From: Aneurinibacillus tyrosinisolvens
GTDB taxonomy: Bacteria > Bacillota > Bacilli > Aneurinibacillales > Aneurinibacillaceae
Reading direction: 5' to 3'
NCBI RefSeq assembly: GCF_001015055.1
Contig: NZ_BBWZ01000011.1
Coordinates: 62,001-126,000 of the forward strand
DNA: 64,000 nt
The notes below the pieces were generated by a model. It did no database searches. It was not told the DNA's origin and saw only the letters and a list, made by a program, of their open reading frames with translations. Below, piece by piece: positions 25,985-35,635 of the stretch (positions are counted from its first letter, which is position 1; each line of letters opens with the position of its first letter). Both the position numbers and the translations under genes were made by a program.

Positions 25985-26794
25985 TTACATCTCCTCTGCC
26001 CTTGCGTTCTGGTTGTCCAATTCCAGCGCACATCCATCAATGACATGCTTTAATTCTGCACGCAATTCATCATTCCCGAGCAGTGGAACAAGCTTCCGGC
26101 ACTGGTGGATGGCTCTGTGTAAGTGCTGCAGGATGAGCTGGTAGCTGTTGCGCGTTCCTTCTTCCTCATTTAGCAGCCGCCAGTATATTCCGCCTTCAGC
26201 TCCCTGCCTGCACGCCTTGTATTCCTGCAGCAGGTGCTCAATAAGAAGCATTTGGAAGATGAAGCGGGACCATTCTTCTTTCTTCTCCGTTTCCCTGCTG
26301 TACACGAAAGACTGAAGCAGCGACGCCTCAATCGCAATTTTGCACTGCAAATACTCTTCTGCCGCCCACTTGTCGTTCCAATAAAGGCTGATTTTCCGCT
26401 CGTTAATCTCCTCAATGCTTCGGGCAAGACTGCGGATCACCGCCACGTCTTCTATTTGGGCAAGCAAATAATAATAGCGGCTGCTGAAATAATCCCCCGC
26501 CAGCACGGTTAATTGGCGCGAGCGGGTGCCTCTCAGCGTTTCTTCCTGCTTAAGGCTTACAAGTTCATGGCTGTCCAGTGCCATTTGAATAAGCATGCTT
26601 GTTACTATGTACCGCCTGATGACAGATTTAGGCAGACCTTGCTGCTGCAAGTAAAGGAACAGCAGGTGAATTCGAAGCTGGGAGACCGGCGGGTGCTCAA
26701 TGTGCTGACGAAGAACCTGATTGTCCACATTCATGCCAATTTGCTTACGTATCTCTTCGATTTCTTCGCGTAAATTACTCTTCAAAAGTTCCAT
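25985..26794 (-). CDS. hepS: Heptaprenyl diphosphate synthase component 1
   Basis: This is the non-catalytic subunit that HepT needs to make heptaprenyl diphosphate. The protein of about 269 residues is helical and has the conserved LAGDYFSSRYYYLLA segment seen in HepS. The ATG at 26794 is supported by a GGGGG run 9 bases upstream; further in-frame starts at 26803 and 26818 are possible. It is followed closely by menG. Confidence 0.88.
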   Translation of the reverse strand: MELLKSNLREEIEEIRKQIGMNVDNQVLRQHIEHPPVSQLRIHLLFLYLQQQGLPKSVIRRYIVTSMLIQMALDSHELVSLKQEETLRGTRSRQLTVLAGDYFSSRYYYLLAQIEDVAVIRSLARSIEEINERKISLYWNDKWAAEEYLQCKIAIEASLLQSFVYSRETEKKEEWSRFIFQMLLIEHLLQEYKACRQGAEGGIYWRLLNEEEGTRNSYQLILQHLHRAIHQCRKLVPLLGNDELRAELKHVIDGCALELDNQNARAEEM

Positions 26795-26912
26795 AATATG
26801 CATCCCCCAAAAAAACATTCCGCGCCTACTGAAAACATACTTTTAAAGTATACCATATTAATGTAAGCCTACACTACGCTAATTATAAATTTCCTGCCTA
26901 TAAATAAAAAGC

Positions 26913-26942
26913 AAAAAACAAGCAGGGCCTGCCTGCTTGTTT
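26913..26942 (-). terminator. Terminator after mtrB
   Basis: Minus-strand stem AACAAGCAGG/CCTGCTTGTT with six T following. It separates mtrB from hepS, so hepS onward likely needs its own promoter or read-through. Confidence 0.88.
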
Positions 26943-26953
26943 TACCGATACAG

Positions 26954-27181
26954 TTATTCCTCGCTCAGCGTATCGATCGTGCCGTGGCTCGTTTGAACGA
27001 CGGCTTTTCCTCTTATCTTAATGGCGGATGTATGTTCAGTAAACTGGGCAATCATAATTTCTCCCTTGTCGAGCTTCTCGGAGTGATGGAATTTTGTAGA
27101 TTCCCCGCGGGTTAACCCGATTACATTTACGCCGTTCTCAAGTGCTTTAATGACAATAAACTCAGTGGATGGCAGACTCAA
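26954..27181 (-). CDS. mtrB: trp RNA-binding attenuation protein TRAP
   Basis: This 75-residue protein forms an 11-subunit ring that binds tryptophan and then (G/U)AG triplet RNA. The TTG start at 27181 follows GGGGGAG. The sequence has the family core [19 protein letters not shown], then [12 protein letters not shown] and [16 protein letters not shown]. It lies downstream of folE (mtrA), as in B. subtilis. Its target is the leader at 18391-18448. Confidence 0.96.
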   Translation of the reverse strand: MSLPSTEFIVIKALENGVNVIGLTRGESTKFHHSEKLDKGEIMIAQFTEHTSAIKIRGKAVVQTSHGTIDTLSEE

Positions 27182-27247
27182 GTACGCTCCCCCTTATCAA
27201 TCTCAAGATCGTTTATGAACTAACTATGTCGCAAAAAGGAAACGCTG

Positions 27248-27811
27248 TCAATCTTTTATGAGGCTGAATACTTCTGCGCGTGAAGCCGCATCCTTCTCGA
27301 AAACGCCGCGCACGGCCGATGTCACCGTCTTTGCCCCCGGTTTTTTCACGCCGCGCATCGTCATGCAGAGGTGTTCCGCTTCGACCACAACAACAACGCC
27401 ATGCGGGTCCAGAGTTTCTACGATCGCGTCAGCTACGGTAGCCGTAATCCTTTCCTGCAGCTGCGGCCGCCTGGCCACCGCTTCTACGGCGCGTGCCAGC
27501 TTGGATAGCCCCGTGACACGCCCGCCCTTCGGAATGTATCCGACATGGGCCACTCCATAGAACGGGACAAGGTGATGCTCGCACATAGAATAGAAAGGAA
27601 TATCTTTTACGAGAACAAGCTCCTCATGGTCCTCGCTGAATACGACAGAAAAATACTCTCCTGGATCCTGCTTCAAACCCATAAATACTTCTTCATACAT
27701 CCGCGCTACGCGCGCCGGGGTGTCAAGCAGCCCTTCACGGTCAGGGTTCTCTCCTACAGCTTCCAGAATCATGCGGACAGCCTCTTGTATTTTCTTGTGA
27801 TCTACACTCAT
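27248..27811 (-). CDS. folE: GTP cyclohydrolase I
   Basis: The zinc enzyme converts GTP to dihydroneopterin triphosphate, the first folate step. The start at 27811 (MSVDHKKIQ) follows AAGGAG; a GTG six codons earlier lacks a better site. The 187-residue protein has the zinc ligands in [16 protein letters not shown] and LCMTMRGV, and [19 protein letters not shown]. It is the mtrA position in the mtrAB operon. Confidence 0.94.
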   Translation of the reverse strand: MSVDHKKIQEAVRMILEAVGENPDREGLLDTPARVARMYEEVFMGLKQDPGEYFSVVFSEDHEELVLVKDIPFYSMCEHHLVPFYGVAHVGYIPKGGRVTGLSKLARAVEAVARRPQLQERITATVADAIVETLDPHGVVVVVEAEHLCMTMRGVKKPGAKTVTSAVRGVFEKDAASRAEVFSLIKD

Positions 27812-27863
27812 GATTTTTCTCCTTTTCACTCAAGGAATAATAAACCAGGGTTTTTGTTTATAC

Positions 27864-27896
27864 TAAAAGGAGCCGTACATTTACTGTACAGCTCCT
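27864..27896 (-). terminator. Terminator of hbs
   Basis: Stem AGGAGC-GTAC/GTAC-GCTCCT with four T following on the minus strand. It lies downstream of hbs and upstream of folE. Confidence 0.7.
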
Positions 27897-27945
27897 GCTT
27901 AGATGCAAGATTAATAAATCAAGCCCGGTCATACTATGTACGCTG

Positions 27946-28218
27946 CTATTGAATCTCGTCCTTCAATGCCTTACCCGGTTTAAAGGCTGGCACCTTGCTT
28001 GCAGCAATTTCAATCTCCTGGCCAGTCTGTGGGTTCCGGCCTTTACGAGCCGCACGCTCACGTACTTCAAAGTTACCGAAGCCGATCAGTTGAACCTTAT
28101 CGCCCTCTTTTAAAGCTTCCGCAATTGCGTCAAACACAGCATCTACAGCTTTTGTTGCATCTTTTTTTGTGAGTTCGGCCGTTTCAGACACTTTAGCAAT
28201 TAATTCAGTTTTGTTCAT
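27946..28218 (-). CDS. hbs: DNA-binding protein HU
   Basis: This small basic nucleoid protein of 90 residues matches [29 protein letters not shown], the [21 protein letters not shown] arm, and the [13 protein letters not shown] end. The start follows a GGAGGTG-type site upstream. It is followed downstream by the folE-mtrB unit. Confidence 0.97.
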   Translation of the reverse strand: MNKTELIAKVSETAELTKKDATKAVDAVFDAIAEALKEGDKVQLIGFGNFEVRERAARKGRNPQTGQEIEIAASKVPAFKPGKALKDEIQ

Positions 28219-28416
28219 TTTTCTTCACCTCCTCCCACAGGGGAAATATCTTGTTATACGTTGTTAACGATTTGTTGGCGAAATATACGTATTTCCTGCA
28301 TTTTTTAACATTGGACATGCTAATCTTAATATAGAAAACGCTGTAATACAAGGGATTTTAACGAAACAGGCCCATATTCGCCCATACAATCGGACGATTT
28401 ACTACCCGAAACAGGA

Positions 28417-28446
28417 AAAAGGCTTCATCCGAAGGCGGAGAAGCCG
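28417..28446 (-). terminator. Terminator of spoIVA
   Basis: Stem GGCTTC...GAAGCC (28422-28446) with five T following on the minus strand. It lies just after spoIVA and before the hbs promoter region. Confidence 0.85.
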
Positions 28447-28488
28447 GCATTTATCTGCTATACAGTTTTCCCTACCTTGCTTTTCTGC

Positions 28489-29967
28489 CTAAAGAATAAT
28501 CGCAATTAATCCTCCGGAACCTTCGTTGATAATCCGCTCCAGCGTTTCCTGCAGCTTATACCGTGCATTATCCGGCATCATCGAGAGTTTAGCCGATATT
28601 CCTTCGTTAACAATCGAGTTGAGTGAACGCCCGAAGATATCCGAATTCCAGATGCTTAGCGGATTATCCTCAAAATCCTGCATGAGGTAACGCACAAGTT
28701 CTTCACTCTGTTTTTCCGTGCCAATAATCGGTGCAAATTCGGACTCTACGTCTACACGAATCATATGGATAGAAGGCGCCGTCGCTTTCAATCGTACGCC
28801 AAAGCGGGAGCCATGGCGAATAATCTCCGGTTCGTCTAACTTCATTTCTTCTAAGGATGGCGGTGCGATCCCGTATCCGGTCTGCCTTACCATCGTCAGA
28901 GCACCGGAGACTTTATCATACTCCTTTTTCGCCACACTGAATTCCTGCATGAGCTGGAGGAGGTGATCTTTTCCCCGAATTTCGACCCCTACGATTTCCA
29001 TCAGAATCCGGTCGTACAATTCATCGTTAGCATGAAGGTCGATTTCGGCCACACCCTGGCCCATATTCATATCTGACAATGCCGCCCGCTCAATAAAGTC
29101 ATAGTCACTAAAGTAGCCGACAACCCTATCCACATCGCGGAGTCGGCGGATGTCCTTCACTGTGTCACGAACCGCTTCCTCGAAGTTTTGGCGGAGCCAA
29201 TGTTCAGAGTTGAGAACCATTACCCAGGAGGGGAGGTTGACGTTCACTTCATGGACAGGGAACTCGAACAATACCTCGCGGAGAACCGCAAGCCCTTCTC
29301 TTTCGTCCATCGAATCCACACTCATGACAAGAACAGGCACATCATACTTCTCTTCCAGGTCTGCGCGAAGCGTTAGCGTCTCAGGGTTGCCGGGATGGAT
29401 CGTATTGATAACAATCGCAAATGGTTTACCAACCTCTTTTAGCTCATTAATGACTCTTTCTTCCGCCTGGGCGTAGTCATAGCGGGGAATTTCCGCAATC
29501 GAACCGTCAGAAGTAATCACAACGCCAAGGGTCGAATGCTCCTGGATTACTTTGCGGGTTCCAAGCTCGGCTGCCTCTTCAAAAGGAACGGGTTCATCAT
29601 ACCACGGGGTTGTTACCATACGGGGGCCGTTTTCATCTTCATATCCGCGTGCCCCTTCCACTGCATACCCAACACAATCGACCAGGCGGACATTAATATT
29701 GAGTCCGTCTGCCACACGAATCTCCACCGCGTTGTTAGGAACGAATTTCGGTTCTGTGGTCATGATTGTTCTTCCAGCAGCACTTTGAGGCAATTCATCA
29801 ATGGCCCTTACTCTCTCTGATTCGTTCGGGATATTCGGGATGACAACCGTTTCCATGAACCGCTTAATAAACGTTGATTTTCCCGTACGAACAGGACCGA
29901 CGACACCGATATAAATATCTCCCCCGGTACGTTCTGCAATGTCTTTAAAAATGTCAATACGTTCCAC
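28489..29967 (-). CDS. spoIVA: Stage IV sporulation protein A, spore coat ATPase
   Basis: SpoIVA polymerises on the forespore surface using ATP and forms the base of the coat. The 492-residue protein has DIFKDIAERTGGDIYIG, Walker A GPVRTGKST near residues 24-32, RVRAIDELPQSAAGRTIMTT, and DCVGYAVEGARG as Walker B. The start is GTG at 29967, preceded by AGGAGGG. It is expressed in the mother cell; I could not find a clear SigE site. Confidence 0.96.
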   Translation of the reverse strand: MERIDIFKDIAERTGGDIYIGVVGPVRTGKSTFIKRFMETVVIPNIPNESERVRAIDELPQSAAGRTIMTTEPKFVPNNAVEIRVADGLNINVRLVDCVGYAVEGARGYEDENGPRMVTTPWYDEPVPFEEAAELGTRKVIQEHSTLGVVITSDGSIAEIPRYDYAQAEERVINELKEVGKPFAIVINTIHPGNPETLTLRADLEEKYDVPVLVMSVDSMDEREGLAVLREVLFEFPVHEVNVNLPSWVMVLNSEHWLRQNFEEAVRDTVKDIRRLRDVDRVVGYFSDYDFIERAALSDMNMGQGVAEIDLHANDELYDRILMEIVGVEIRGKDHLLQLMQEFSVAKKEYDKVSGALTMVRQTGYGIAPPSLEEMKLDEPEIIRHGSRFGVRLKATAPSIHMIRVDVESEFAPIIGTEKQSEELVRYLMQDFEDNPLSIWNSDIFGRSLNSIVNEGISAKLSMMPDNARYKLQETLERIINEGSGGLIAIIL

Positions 29968-30065
29968 CTTTTACCCTCCTCACTTTCGGCTAGCTTCAAC
30001 TTCTTGTACTATAAGGACACTATTCATCTTATGAAGGCCGTAAGGAAAATAGACCCTTTGTACAG

Positions 30066-30097
30066 AAAAGAGCGATAGCCATCTGGGCTAACGCTCT
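30066..30097 (-). terminator. Terminator of the lipoprotein gene
   Basis: Stem AGAGCG-TAGCC/GGCTA-CGCTCT followed by TTTTC on the minus strand. It isolates spoIVA from the lipoprotein. Confidence 0.8.
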
Positions 30098-30164
30098 CTT
30101 GCTTTCACGTCCAGCCCTGTCCTGTTTAATACAGAATATGCTGGGTTCGGATCAGATATGCCTT

Positions 30165-30905
30165 TTAGTTTTCTTTCACAAGCTGCGGCTCTCCGTTAAC
30201 CAGATGGTAGGAGAAAGACTTAACCGGAGCAAGCGGTGAGGCAGCGACGAGGATGGAACGGATGTCCTCCCCCGGCTTCGGCCTGGTGCTGGTGCTACGC
30301 AGCGCCATGCTTAAATCCATGGCATAATCTATGCCTACGATGCCTTTATCATTTATAACAAACGGAAGCTCCTGCTGGCTAAACGGGCTCTTATATGTTT
30401 CTTCCTGCATCCTTAGTTTATCGTAGTCGACCGCATAGAAACCGTCCGCCAGTTTTTTCCCAAGAGGAAGCGTCTGTCTGGCGGTATAGTAGCGGGTCAC
30501 CTTCTCCTGCACCGTCTGTACTTTCTGTGACACATTTAAATCAATCAAGCGAACTTCCGGCTTTTCCTCCGCGTGAAGGAGAATAAACATGTAGCTGCCG
30601 CCAGCTTCAAAGGCCGCTCCGGGAATGTAGGGGATATACTTGGGTACAATTCGGCTGAAATCAACCGGGTATCGCTCATACTCAGGGGTAATGGCATCTT
30701 TCGTTTCAATCGGAAGCACGCCGGTGTCCTTCCTGTAAGCATCAACCGCATCCTGAACCATTTTAATTTGCTGAAGCGGGGGCGCACTGTTCTGAATCAT
30801 TTTCTGCTTCGGATACGCGCACCCCGTTAATAGAAGGATCGTAACGGCAAATAAAAAGAAAAGAAGTGAAATTTTATTGTATCTTTCAAGCCTCATATCT
30901 ACCAC
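30165..30905 (-). CDS. yphF: YphF-like lipoprotein
   Basis: The protein of about 246 residues has a typical lipobox LLTGC (Cys about residue 29) after a hydrophobic signal segment, so it is anchored outside the membrane. No domain is recognised beyond this. Position between spoIVA and the DUF2768 gene matches B. subtilis yphF. GTG at 30905 has AGGAGG 5 bases upstream; ATG at 30896 is a possible alternative. It overlaps the 2Fe-2S gene by a few bases. Confidence 0.65.
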   Translation of the reverse strand: MVDMRLERYNKISLLFFLFAVTILLLTGCAYPKQKMIQNSAPPLQQIKMVQDAVDAYRKDTGVLPIETKDAITPEYERYPVDFSRIVPKYIPYIPGAAFEAGGSYMFILLHAEEKPEVRLIDLNVSQKVQTVQEKVTRYYTARQTLPLGKKLADGFYAVDYDKLRMQEETYKSPFSQQELPFVINDKGIVGIDYAMDLSMALRSTSTRPKPGEDIRSILVAASPLAPVKSFSYHLVNGEPQLVKEN

Positions 30906-31240
30906 TCGTCCTCCTGCCCTTGTCTCTCAAGCTGGGCTCGAACGGCGGCTTTGAGCTTATTTTCCGGCAGTTCAACACAGACTTCCCCCTGTACCCGTGC
31001 CTGGCAGGCAAGGCGCATACCGCCGGTCAGGTTCAAATCGCCAATCATCCGTTTTTCCACTTCTTTCGGGGAGGAGACCTGGCTATCGGCTTTTACGTGA
31101 ATCTTGCACATTGTACAGGAACCTTTTCCTCCACATCGCTGAGGTATAAAAATACGTGCTCTGGAGGCGGCTCGCAATATCGTTTCCCCTTGCCGCACTT
31201 CTACTTTCTTATTCCCAGGGTTAAAGGTAATCTTCGGCAT
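30899..31240 (-). CDS. 2Fe-2S ferredoxin-type protein
   Basis: The 113-residue protein starts MPKITFNPGN at ATG 31240 with AGGAG 9 bases upstream. Plant-type cluster ligands are C36, C42, C45 (CGGKGSCTMC) and C79. It is most likely a small electron carrier. The spore-gene context suggests a role during sporulation, but the partner is unknown. Its stop overlaps the start of the lipoprotein gene. Confidence 0.85.
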   Translation of the reverse strand: MPKITFNPGNKKVEVRQGETILRAASRARIFIPQRCGGKGSCTMCKIHVKADSQVSSPKEVEKRMIGDLNLTGGMRLACQARVQGEVCVELPENKLKAAVRAQLERQGQEDEW

Positions 31241-31270
31241 GATATACAACTCCTGCTATCCTATTCTCCG

Positions 31271-31447
31271 TCAAAATGTGAGCAGTACGGCCATCATGAG
31301 TAAAAAAGCGCCAATTAGCCCAACATAGGCAAAAACGGACAGTGAAAAACGAAACACTTTTTTTGACGATTTCCGCGCATAAATAATAAAAAAATTAGAG
31401 GCAAACATCATCCCAATCGCGCTCAGTGCATAAAACATTTTCTCCAT
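31271..31447 (-). CDS. Small membrane protein, DUF2768 (YphE-like)
   Basis: The 58-residue frame runs from ATG 31447 to TGA at 31271. It begins MEKMFYALSA and has two hydrophobic segments, about residues 5-24 and 36-56, joined by a basic loop ARKSSKKVF. An AAGAGGG site precedes the ATG by 4 bases. It matches the DUF2768 pattern and the B. subtilis yphE position between yphF and gpsA. Function is not known. Confidence 0.72.
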   Translation of the reverse strand: MEKMFYALSAIGMMFASNFFIIYARKSSKKVFRFSLSVFAYVGLIGAFLLMMAVLLTF

Positions 31448-31514
31448 AAGACCCTCTTCGTCCCCTTATTTTCCCTCTATATCCCATATTATAGCACAAC
31501 CCTCCCGCAATCGA

Positions 31515-31542
31515 ACCGATTACAGGACAGAAGCATAGTATA
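31515..31542 (+). promoter_or_regulatory. SigK-like promoter of the orphan plus-strand gene
   Basis: The plus strand has AC (31515), 17 bases, then CATAGTATA (31534-31542), which fits the SigK form AC-N16/17-CATANNNTA. The start codon is about 33 bases downstream. This suggests late mother-cell expression. Confidence 0.5.
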
Positions 31543-31575
31543 AGTTGAATACGCTAGATGAAAGGAGCGCGCAGT

Positions 31576-32073
31576 ATGAATACCCAGAGGCGGCGAGGTC
31601 CGCAGGCCAAAAGACGCAAGGTGAAAAGACCGGCATCGACGGCTCCGAGAGAACGTACCGCTGCTTTACCAGCAGTGAAAACTCCAAATCTACCCGCATC
31701 AAAATCGTCATTTCTAAAAGGACTTCCATCTCTCCTCACGAAATCACCTACCGAAATGAAAGCATCGATCCGCACTGTCAGGCAGTGGTCAAGCCAGATG
31801 AGGGGAACGATGGCGGAGATGGAACAGACGCTTGATACACTTACGAACTTATTAGGAATGTATGACCGATGGAACGAAAGCAGCAAGACCCGTTCTACGC
31901 TGCGGGCGGCAGCCAAAACGACAGGAGAGAAAAGTAGCATTCCTCTTTCGTTTATGAAAACACTAAACACTGTTGATTTCCGGCAAATTATTAGCCTTCT
32001 CAATTCCCCTCTTGTGCAAGCGCTGCTCGAAATGGACGAAAGCGCGGCATCTGATGAAAACAAAGAAGGATAA
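31576..32073 (+). CDS. Basic protein of unknown function, likely sporulation-expressed
   Basis: I do not recognise the family. The ATG at 31576 has a strong AAAGGAG eight bases upstream. The 165-residue product begins with a very basic stretch (MNTQRRRGPQAKRRKVKRPA), then a helical middle (STLRAAAKT and TMAEMEQTLDTLTNLLGMYD) and an acidic end. A perfect terminator follows. A reverse-strand frame of 188 codons covers it but has no ribosome-binding site and is rejected. The SigK-like promoter suggests a coat or cortex-associated protein; this is inference. Confidence 0.7.
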   Translation: MNTQRRRGPQAKRRKVKRPASTAPRERTAALPAVKTPNLPASKSSFLKGLPSLLTKSPTEMKASIRTVRQWSSQMRGTMAEMEQTLDTLTNLLGMYDRWNESSKTRSTLRAAAKTTGEKSSIPLSFMKTLNTVDFRQIISLLNSPLVQALLEMDESAASDENKEG

Positions 32074-32101
32074 TGCGAATCCGCATTATCCTTCTTTTTT
32101 A
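32063..32101 (+). terminator. Terminator of the orphan plus-strand gene
   Basis: A perfect 15-bp stem (32063-32077 with 32082-32096) is followed by six T. The stop codon of the gene lies in the left arm. Confidence 0.9.
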
Positions 32102-32210
32102 CTGTACCCTTGCTTTGCACAGGAGAACCCTGTATGATTTTGAGAACCCTGATATACCTTATGCCCCGCAGGTAGTGCTTGTAACAACATTTACAGCCTA
32201 TTTCTGCTCT

Positions 32211-32486
32211 CTACAATTTATTTTTCAGAAGTTTCATCAGTGCGCTTGTGTCGCTGCCTTGAATATCATTATTTTTTATATAGTTCACGATCCGGTCTTC
32301 TTTATTCTTATCTATCTGGACATTAGCAAGCAGTCCGAGCTGGCGTATAAGCTGGCGCACCTTTTGTTCGTCATTTAAGTCTCCTCGTTTCACACCGCTT
32401 GCCAGGTTCTCTAACTTAGACGTGTCCACATTTTTATTCTGTAATTTATCCAGGAATTTTTTTGGGATTTTCGTCATTGTTCTCAT
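32211..32486 (-). CDS. spoVIF: Stage VI sporulation protein F
   Basis: The 91-residue protein has the SpoVIF pattern: an N-terminal helix with FLDKLQNK, DTSKLENLASGVKRGDLNDEQKVRQLIRQL, and KEDRIVNYIK. It works in late spore coat assembly. The start is ATG 32486 or the ATG three codons later. It points away from the orphan plus-strand gene, and the two genes converge. Confidence 0.75.
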   Translation of the reverse strand: MRTMTKIPKKFLDKLQNKNVDTSKLENLASGVKRGDLNDEQKVRQLIRQLGLLANVQIDKNKEDRIVNYIKNNDIQGSDTSALMKLLKNKL

Positions 32487-32554
32487 ACCCCTCTCTCATT
32501 CAAATGTACAACAATAGTGTATGAGAGAGGGCGGGGAAGAGTGCCGCTATTTCC

Positions 32555-33601
32555 TCACGTTTGGTTGTTCGCTTCAAAATATTCGAGCGCAACTTCTTCC
32601 ATTTCATGCCGGCGCACCCGTCCCATTAAATCCCCGACCGCCTCCCTTGGCGCTTTATTCTCAAACAGAAGGGAATACAATTCCCGTGTAATCGGCATAT
32701 CAACCTTTACTTCATGCGCCAGTTTATGGACGGCTTTCGTTGTTTTGATTCCTTCTACGACCATTCCCATACGTGTGAGTATTTCTTCCACACTCAGCCC
32801 CTGTGCAATCATGTTGCCCGCTCGCCAATTCCGGCTGTGCCTGCTTGTCGCCGTCACAACCAGATCACCGAGTCCGGCAAGTCCGGAAAAAGTGAGCGGG
32901 TTGGCACCCAATTTTATGCCAAGCCGGCTAATTTCTGCAAGCCCCCGCGTGAGAAGAGCGGCCTTAGCATTGTCTCCAAAATCAAGTCCGTCGCTTACAC
33001 CCGCTCCAAGAGCAATAATATTTTTCAAGGCGCCACCCATCTCTACACCAATCACATCAGGATTCGTGTATACCCGAAAATGACGGGTAATGAGTACGTC
33101 CTGTACCTTTTCGGCAATTCCCATCGCCTCCGAAGCTACCACTACGGTTGTTGGCGCCTTCCGGCCGACTTCTTCCGCGTGGCTTGGCCCGGAAAGGACG
33201 GCAATTCTTTCTCTATAAGACGCAGGCAGCTCTTCGGCGATGACTTCACTCATCCGCTTCATGGATTCAATTTCGATCCCTTTGGTCGCATGAACAAGGA
33301 TGGCCTCTTTATGTAGGTGAGGGACTAAATTCCGCACCGTTTCCCGCATAGCATGAGAAGGAACAACGAGGAAAATAAATGTTTTTCCCGGGACAACATT
33401 CTCCAGCACATGATCGCAGACGATGTTTTCGGGCAAAGAAATTCCCGGCAGGTACTGTTTGTTCTCATGTGCCTGATTAATTTCCCCGGCAAGTGCAGCC
33501 CGCCGCGCCCACAGGGCTACCTCACTATGGTTTTCCGCCAGAACCGTCGCAATGGCCGTCCCCCAGCTTCCTGCCCCGACTACCACTACTTTCTGTTCCA
33601 T
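32555..33601 (-). CDS. gpsA: Glycerol-3-phosphate dehydrogenase (NAD(P)+)
   Basis: The enzyme reduces dihydroxyacetone phosphate to sn-glycerol-3-phosphate for phospholipid synthesis. The ATG at 33601 begins MEQKVVVVGAGSWGTA; the longer frame enters plsY and is rejected. The 348-residue protein has the GAGSWGTAIA nucleotide motif, the ATKGIE segment, GGALKNIIALGAGVSDGLDFGDNAKA and the TSRHSRN motif. It lies 16 bases after plsY. Confidence 0.95.
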   Translation of the reverse strand: MEQKVVVVGAGSWGTAIATVLAENHSEVALWARRAALAGEINQAHENKQYLPGISLPENIVCDHVLENVVPGKTFIFLVVPSHAMRETVRNLVPHLHKEAILVHATKGIEIESMKRMSEVIAEELPASYRERIAVLSGPSHAEEVGRKAPTTVVVASEAMGIAEKVQDVLITRHFRVYTNPDVIGVEMGGALKNIIALGAGVSDGLDFGDNAKAALLTRGLAEISRLGIKLGANPLTFSGLAGLGDLVVTATSRHSRNWRAGNMIAQGLSVEEILTRMGMVVEGIKTTKAVHKLAHEVKVDMPITRELYSLLFENKAPREAVGDLMGRVRRHEMEEVALEYFEANNQT

Positions 33602-33617
33602 ACTTCCCCACTCTCCC

Positions 33618-34205
33618 TTATGATTTCCCCAGCTTTCTCTCTTTCCCCTGGATAAGGCGGCTAATATTCTCGGCGTGCCGCACATAGCCGAGCAGTGCAA
33701 TCAGCAAGGTTCCCACAACATAGGCTGCAGGTTCCTTAAAGAGGAACAAAATGATGGGAACCGCTGTGACAAAAAGCAGCGAACCTACGGATACATAGCG
33801 AGTGGCGGCAATCACCGCCACAGTGAGCACGACAGCGATAAGCGAGGGAACAGGGGCCACAGCGAGCAGCACACCAATCGTGGTCGCCACCCCCTTGCCG
33901 CCGCGAAAGCCGAAAAAGACCGGCCAATTGTGCCCGATAATGGAAGCAATGCCGGACAGCACAATGACCCACGGGCTGTTTCCCGCAAGCGCATCGGCGA
34001 GCAACACAGCAGCGGCTCCTTTCGCCGCGTCAAGCAGCAGAACAAGAATGGCAGGCCCCTTGCCGAGCACGCGCAGCGTGTTCGTTGCCCCGGCATTGCC
34101 GCTGCCGTGCTTTCGAATGTCAATCTTTGCAACCCTTTTTGCGATTAAAACACTAAAACTAATGGAACCTAACAAATAGCCCAGTATAATGACAACCGCA
34201 CTCAT
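33618..34205 (-). CDS. plsY: Glycerol-3-phosphate acyltransferase PlsY
   Basis: This integral membrane enzyme transfers the acyl group from acyl-phosphate to glycerol-3-phosphate. The 195-residue protein has YLLGSISFSVLIAK, RKHGSGNAGATNTLRVLGK, and the FRGGKGVATTIG motif, with about five membrane segments. It lies between der and gpsA, and gives the first acylation step for phosphatidic acid. Confidence 0.95.
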   Translation of the reverse strand: MSAVVIILGYLLGSISFSVLIAKRVAKIDIRKHGSGNAGATNTLRVLGKGPAILVLLLDAAKGAAAVLLADALAGNSPWVIVLSGIASIIGHNWPVFFGFRGGKGVATTIGVLLAVAPVPSLIAVVLTVAVIAATRYVSVGSLLFVTAVPIILFLFKEPAAYVVGTLLIALLGYVRHAENISRLIQGKERKLGKS

Positions 34206-34223
34206 ATAAGGTACCTCTTCTCC

Positions 34224-35540
34224 CTATTCCGATTTGTTACGCACCAAAATACGTATCGGAGTTCCTTCAAACGGGAACGCTTCTCTAATTTTATTCTCCA
34301 GATAACGCTGGTATGAGAAATGCATTAATTCTCTATCGTTTACAAACAGCACAAACGTAGGCGGTTTCACCGCAACCTGTGTAACGTAGTTGACGCGCAG
34401 CCTGCGCCCTTTATCTGTCGGCGGCGGGGTAACCGTGGTCGCCTCGTGGATCAAATCGTTTAGCACTGGTGTGGCAATGCGCATTGCATGCTGTTCCGCT
34501 ACCTGCGAGACTTTTGGTAAAATCGTCTGTATGCGCTGCTTTGTTTTTGCGGAGACGAATACAATGGGCGCATACGATAAATACTTAAATTCTTCGCGAA
34601 TGTCCGCGATAAAACGGTTCATCGTTTTTTCGTCTTTCTCGACGGCATCCCACTTGTTTACAACGATAATAACGCCCCGCCCTGCTTCGTGGGCATAGCC
34701 TGCGACTTTCTTGTCCTGCTCAATAATTCCTTCTTCTCCGTCGAGCACGACAAGGACGACATCGGACCGCTCCATCGCACGCAGAGCACGCATCACGCTG
34801 TATTTCTCCGTTGATTCGTATACTTTGCCGCGCTTTCGCATCCCGGCTGTATCGATAAGAACGTAGTCCTGCTCTTCGAAGGTGAACGGCGTATCAATGG
34901 CATCTCTTGTTGTACCTGCGATATCACTGACGATAACACGCTCTTCGCCAAGGAGGGCATTTACAAGCGATGACTTTCCAACGTTCGGACGGCCGATGAC
35001 GGAAACGCGAATCACATCTTCATCATATTCGTCCTCTTCTCTTTCCGGAAAATGCTTGATGACCTCATCAAGCATATCGCCAATCCCGATGGCATGGGCT
35101 CCGGATACAGCGAATGGTTCGCCAAAGCCGAGCGAATAAAACTCGAACACATCATTGAGCCGCTGCGTATTATCAATCTTATTTACCGCAAGGACGATCG
35201 GCTTCTTCGAACGGTAAAGCATCCTTGCCACTTCCTGATCCGAATCGGTAATTCCTGTCGTCCCGTCCACCACAAAAATAATAACATCCGCTTCATCAAT
35301 GGCAAGCTCAGCCTGGTGCCGAATCGGATCAAGCAGAATATCATGATCATCAAAATCAATCCCACCCGTGTCGATAAGGTGGAATGAATGCCCCAGCCAT
35401 TCTGCCCGGCTATAAAGGCGATCCCGTGTTACACCCGGCACGTCTTCGACGATCGCCAGGCGCTCCCCAACAATTCGATTGAAAATCGTCGACTTTCCGA
35501 CATTCGGACGGCCGACAATCGCTACTACTGGATTTCCCAT
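34224..35540 (-). CDS. der: Ribosome-assembly GTPase Der
   Basis: Der has two tandem GTPase domains and helps assemble the 50S subunit. The 438-residue protein has a first G1 [11 protein letters not shown] near residue 10, DTGGIDF, VNKIDN, then a second [25 protein letters not shown], and VNKWDAV, followed by a KH-like C-terminal domain. It is followed by plsY. Confidence 0.96.
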   Translation of the reverse strand: MGNPVVAIVGRPNVGKSTIFNRIVGERLAIVEDVPGVTRDRLYSRAEWLGHSFHLIDTGGIDFDDHDILLDPIRHQAELAIDEADVIIFVVDGTTGITDSDQEVARMLYRSKKPIVLAVNKIDNTQRLNDVFEFYSLGFGEPFAVSGAHAIGIGDMLDEVIKHFPEREEDEYDEDVIRVSVIGRPNVGKSSLVNALLGEERVIVSDIAGTTRDAIDTPFTFEEQDYVLIDTAGMRKRGKVYESTEKYSVMRALRAMERSDVVLVVLDGEEGIIEQDKKVAGYAHEAGRGVIIVVNKWDAVEKDEKTMNRFIADIREEFKYLSYAPIVFVSAKTKQRIQTILPKVSQVAEQHAMRIATPVLNDLIHEATTVTPPPTDKGRRLRVNYVTQVAVKPPTFVLFVNDRELMHFSYQRYLENKIREAFPFEGTPIRILVRNKSE

Positions 35541-35635
35541 AACTTACATACCTCTCTTTTTAGACGTCTCTCTTATCATAAATTGAATCGTATGGACAAG
35601 CAAGATAAACCGGGTTATCCATCTATAAGTTGTCT

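Noticed and set aside
31554..32120. A 188-codon frame on the minus strand opposite the orphan gene
   Set aside because: It has no ribosome-binding site and runs through the plus-strand terminator. The plus-strand gene has a promoter, ribosome-binding site and terminator.
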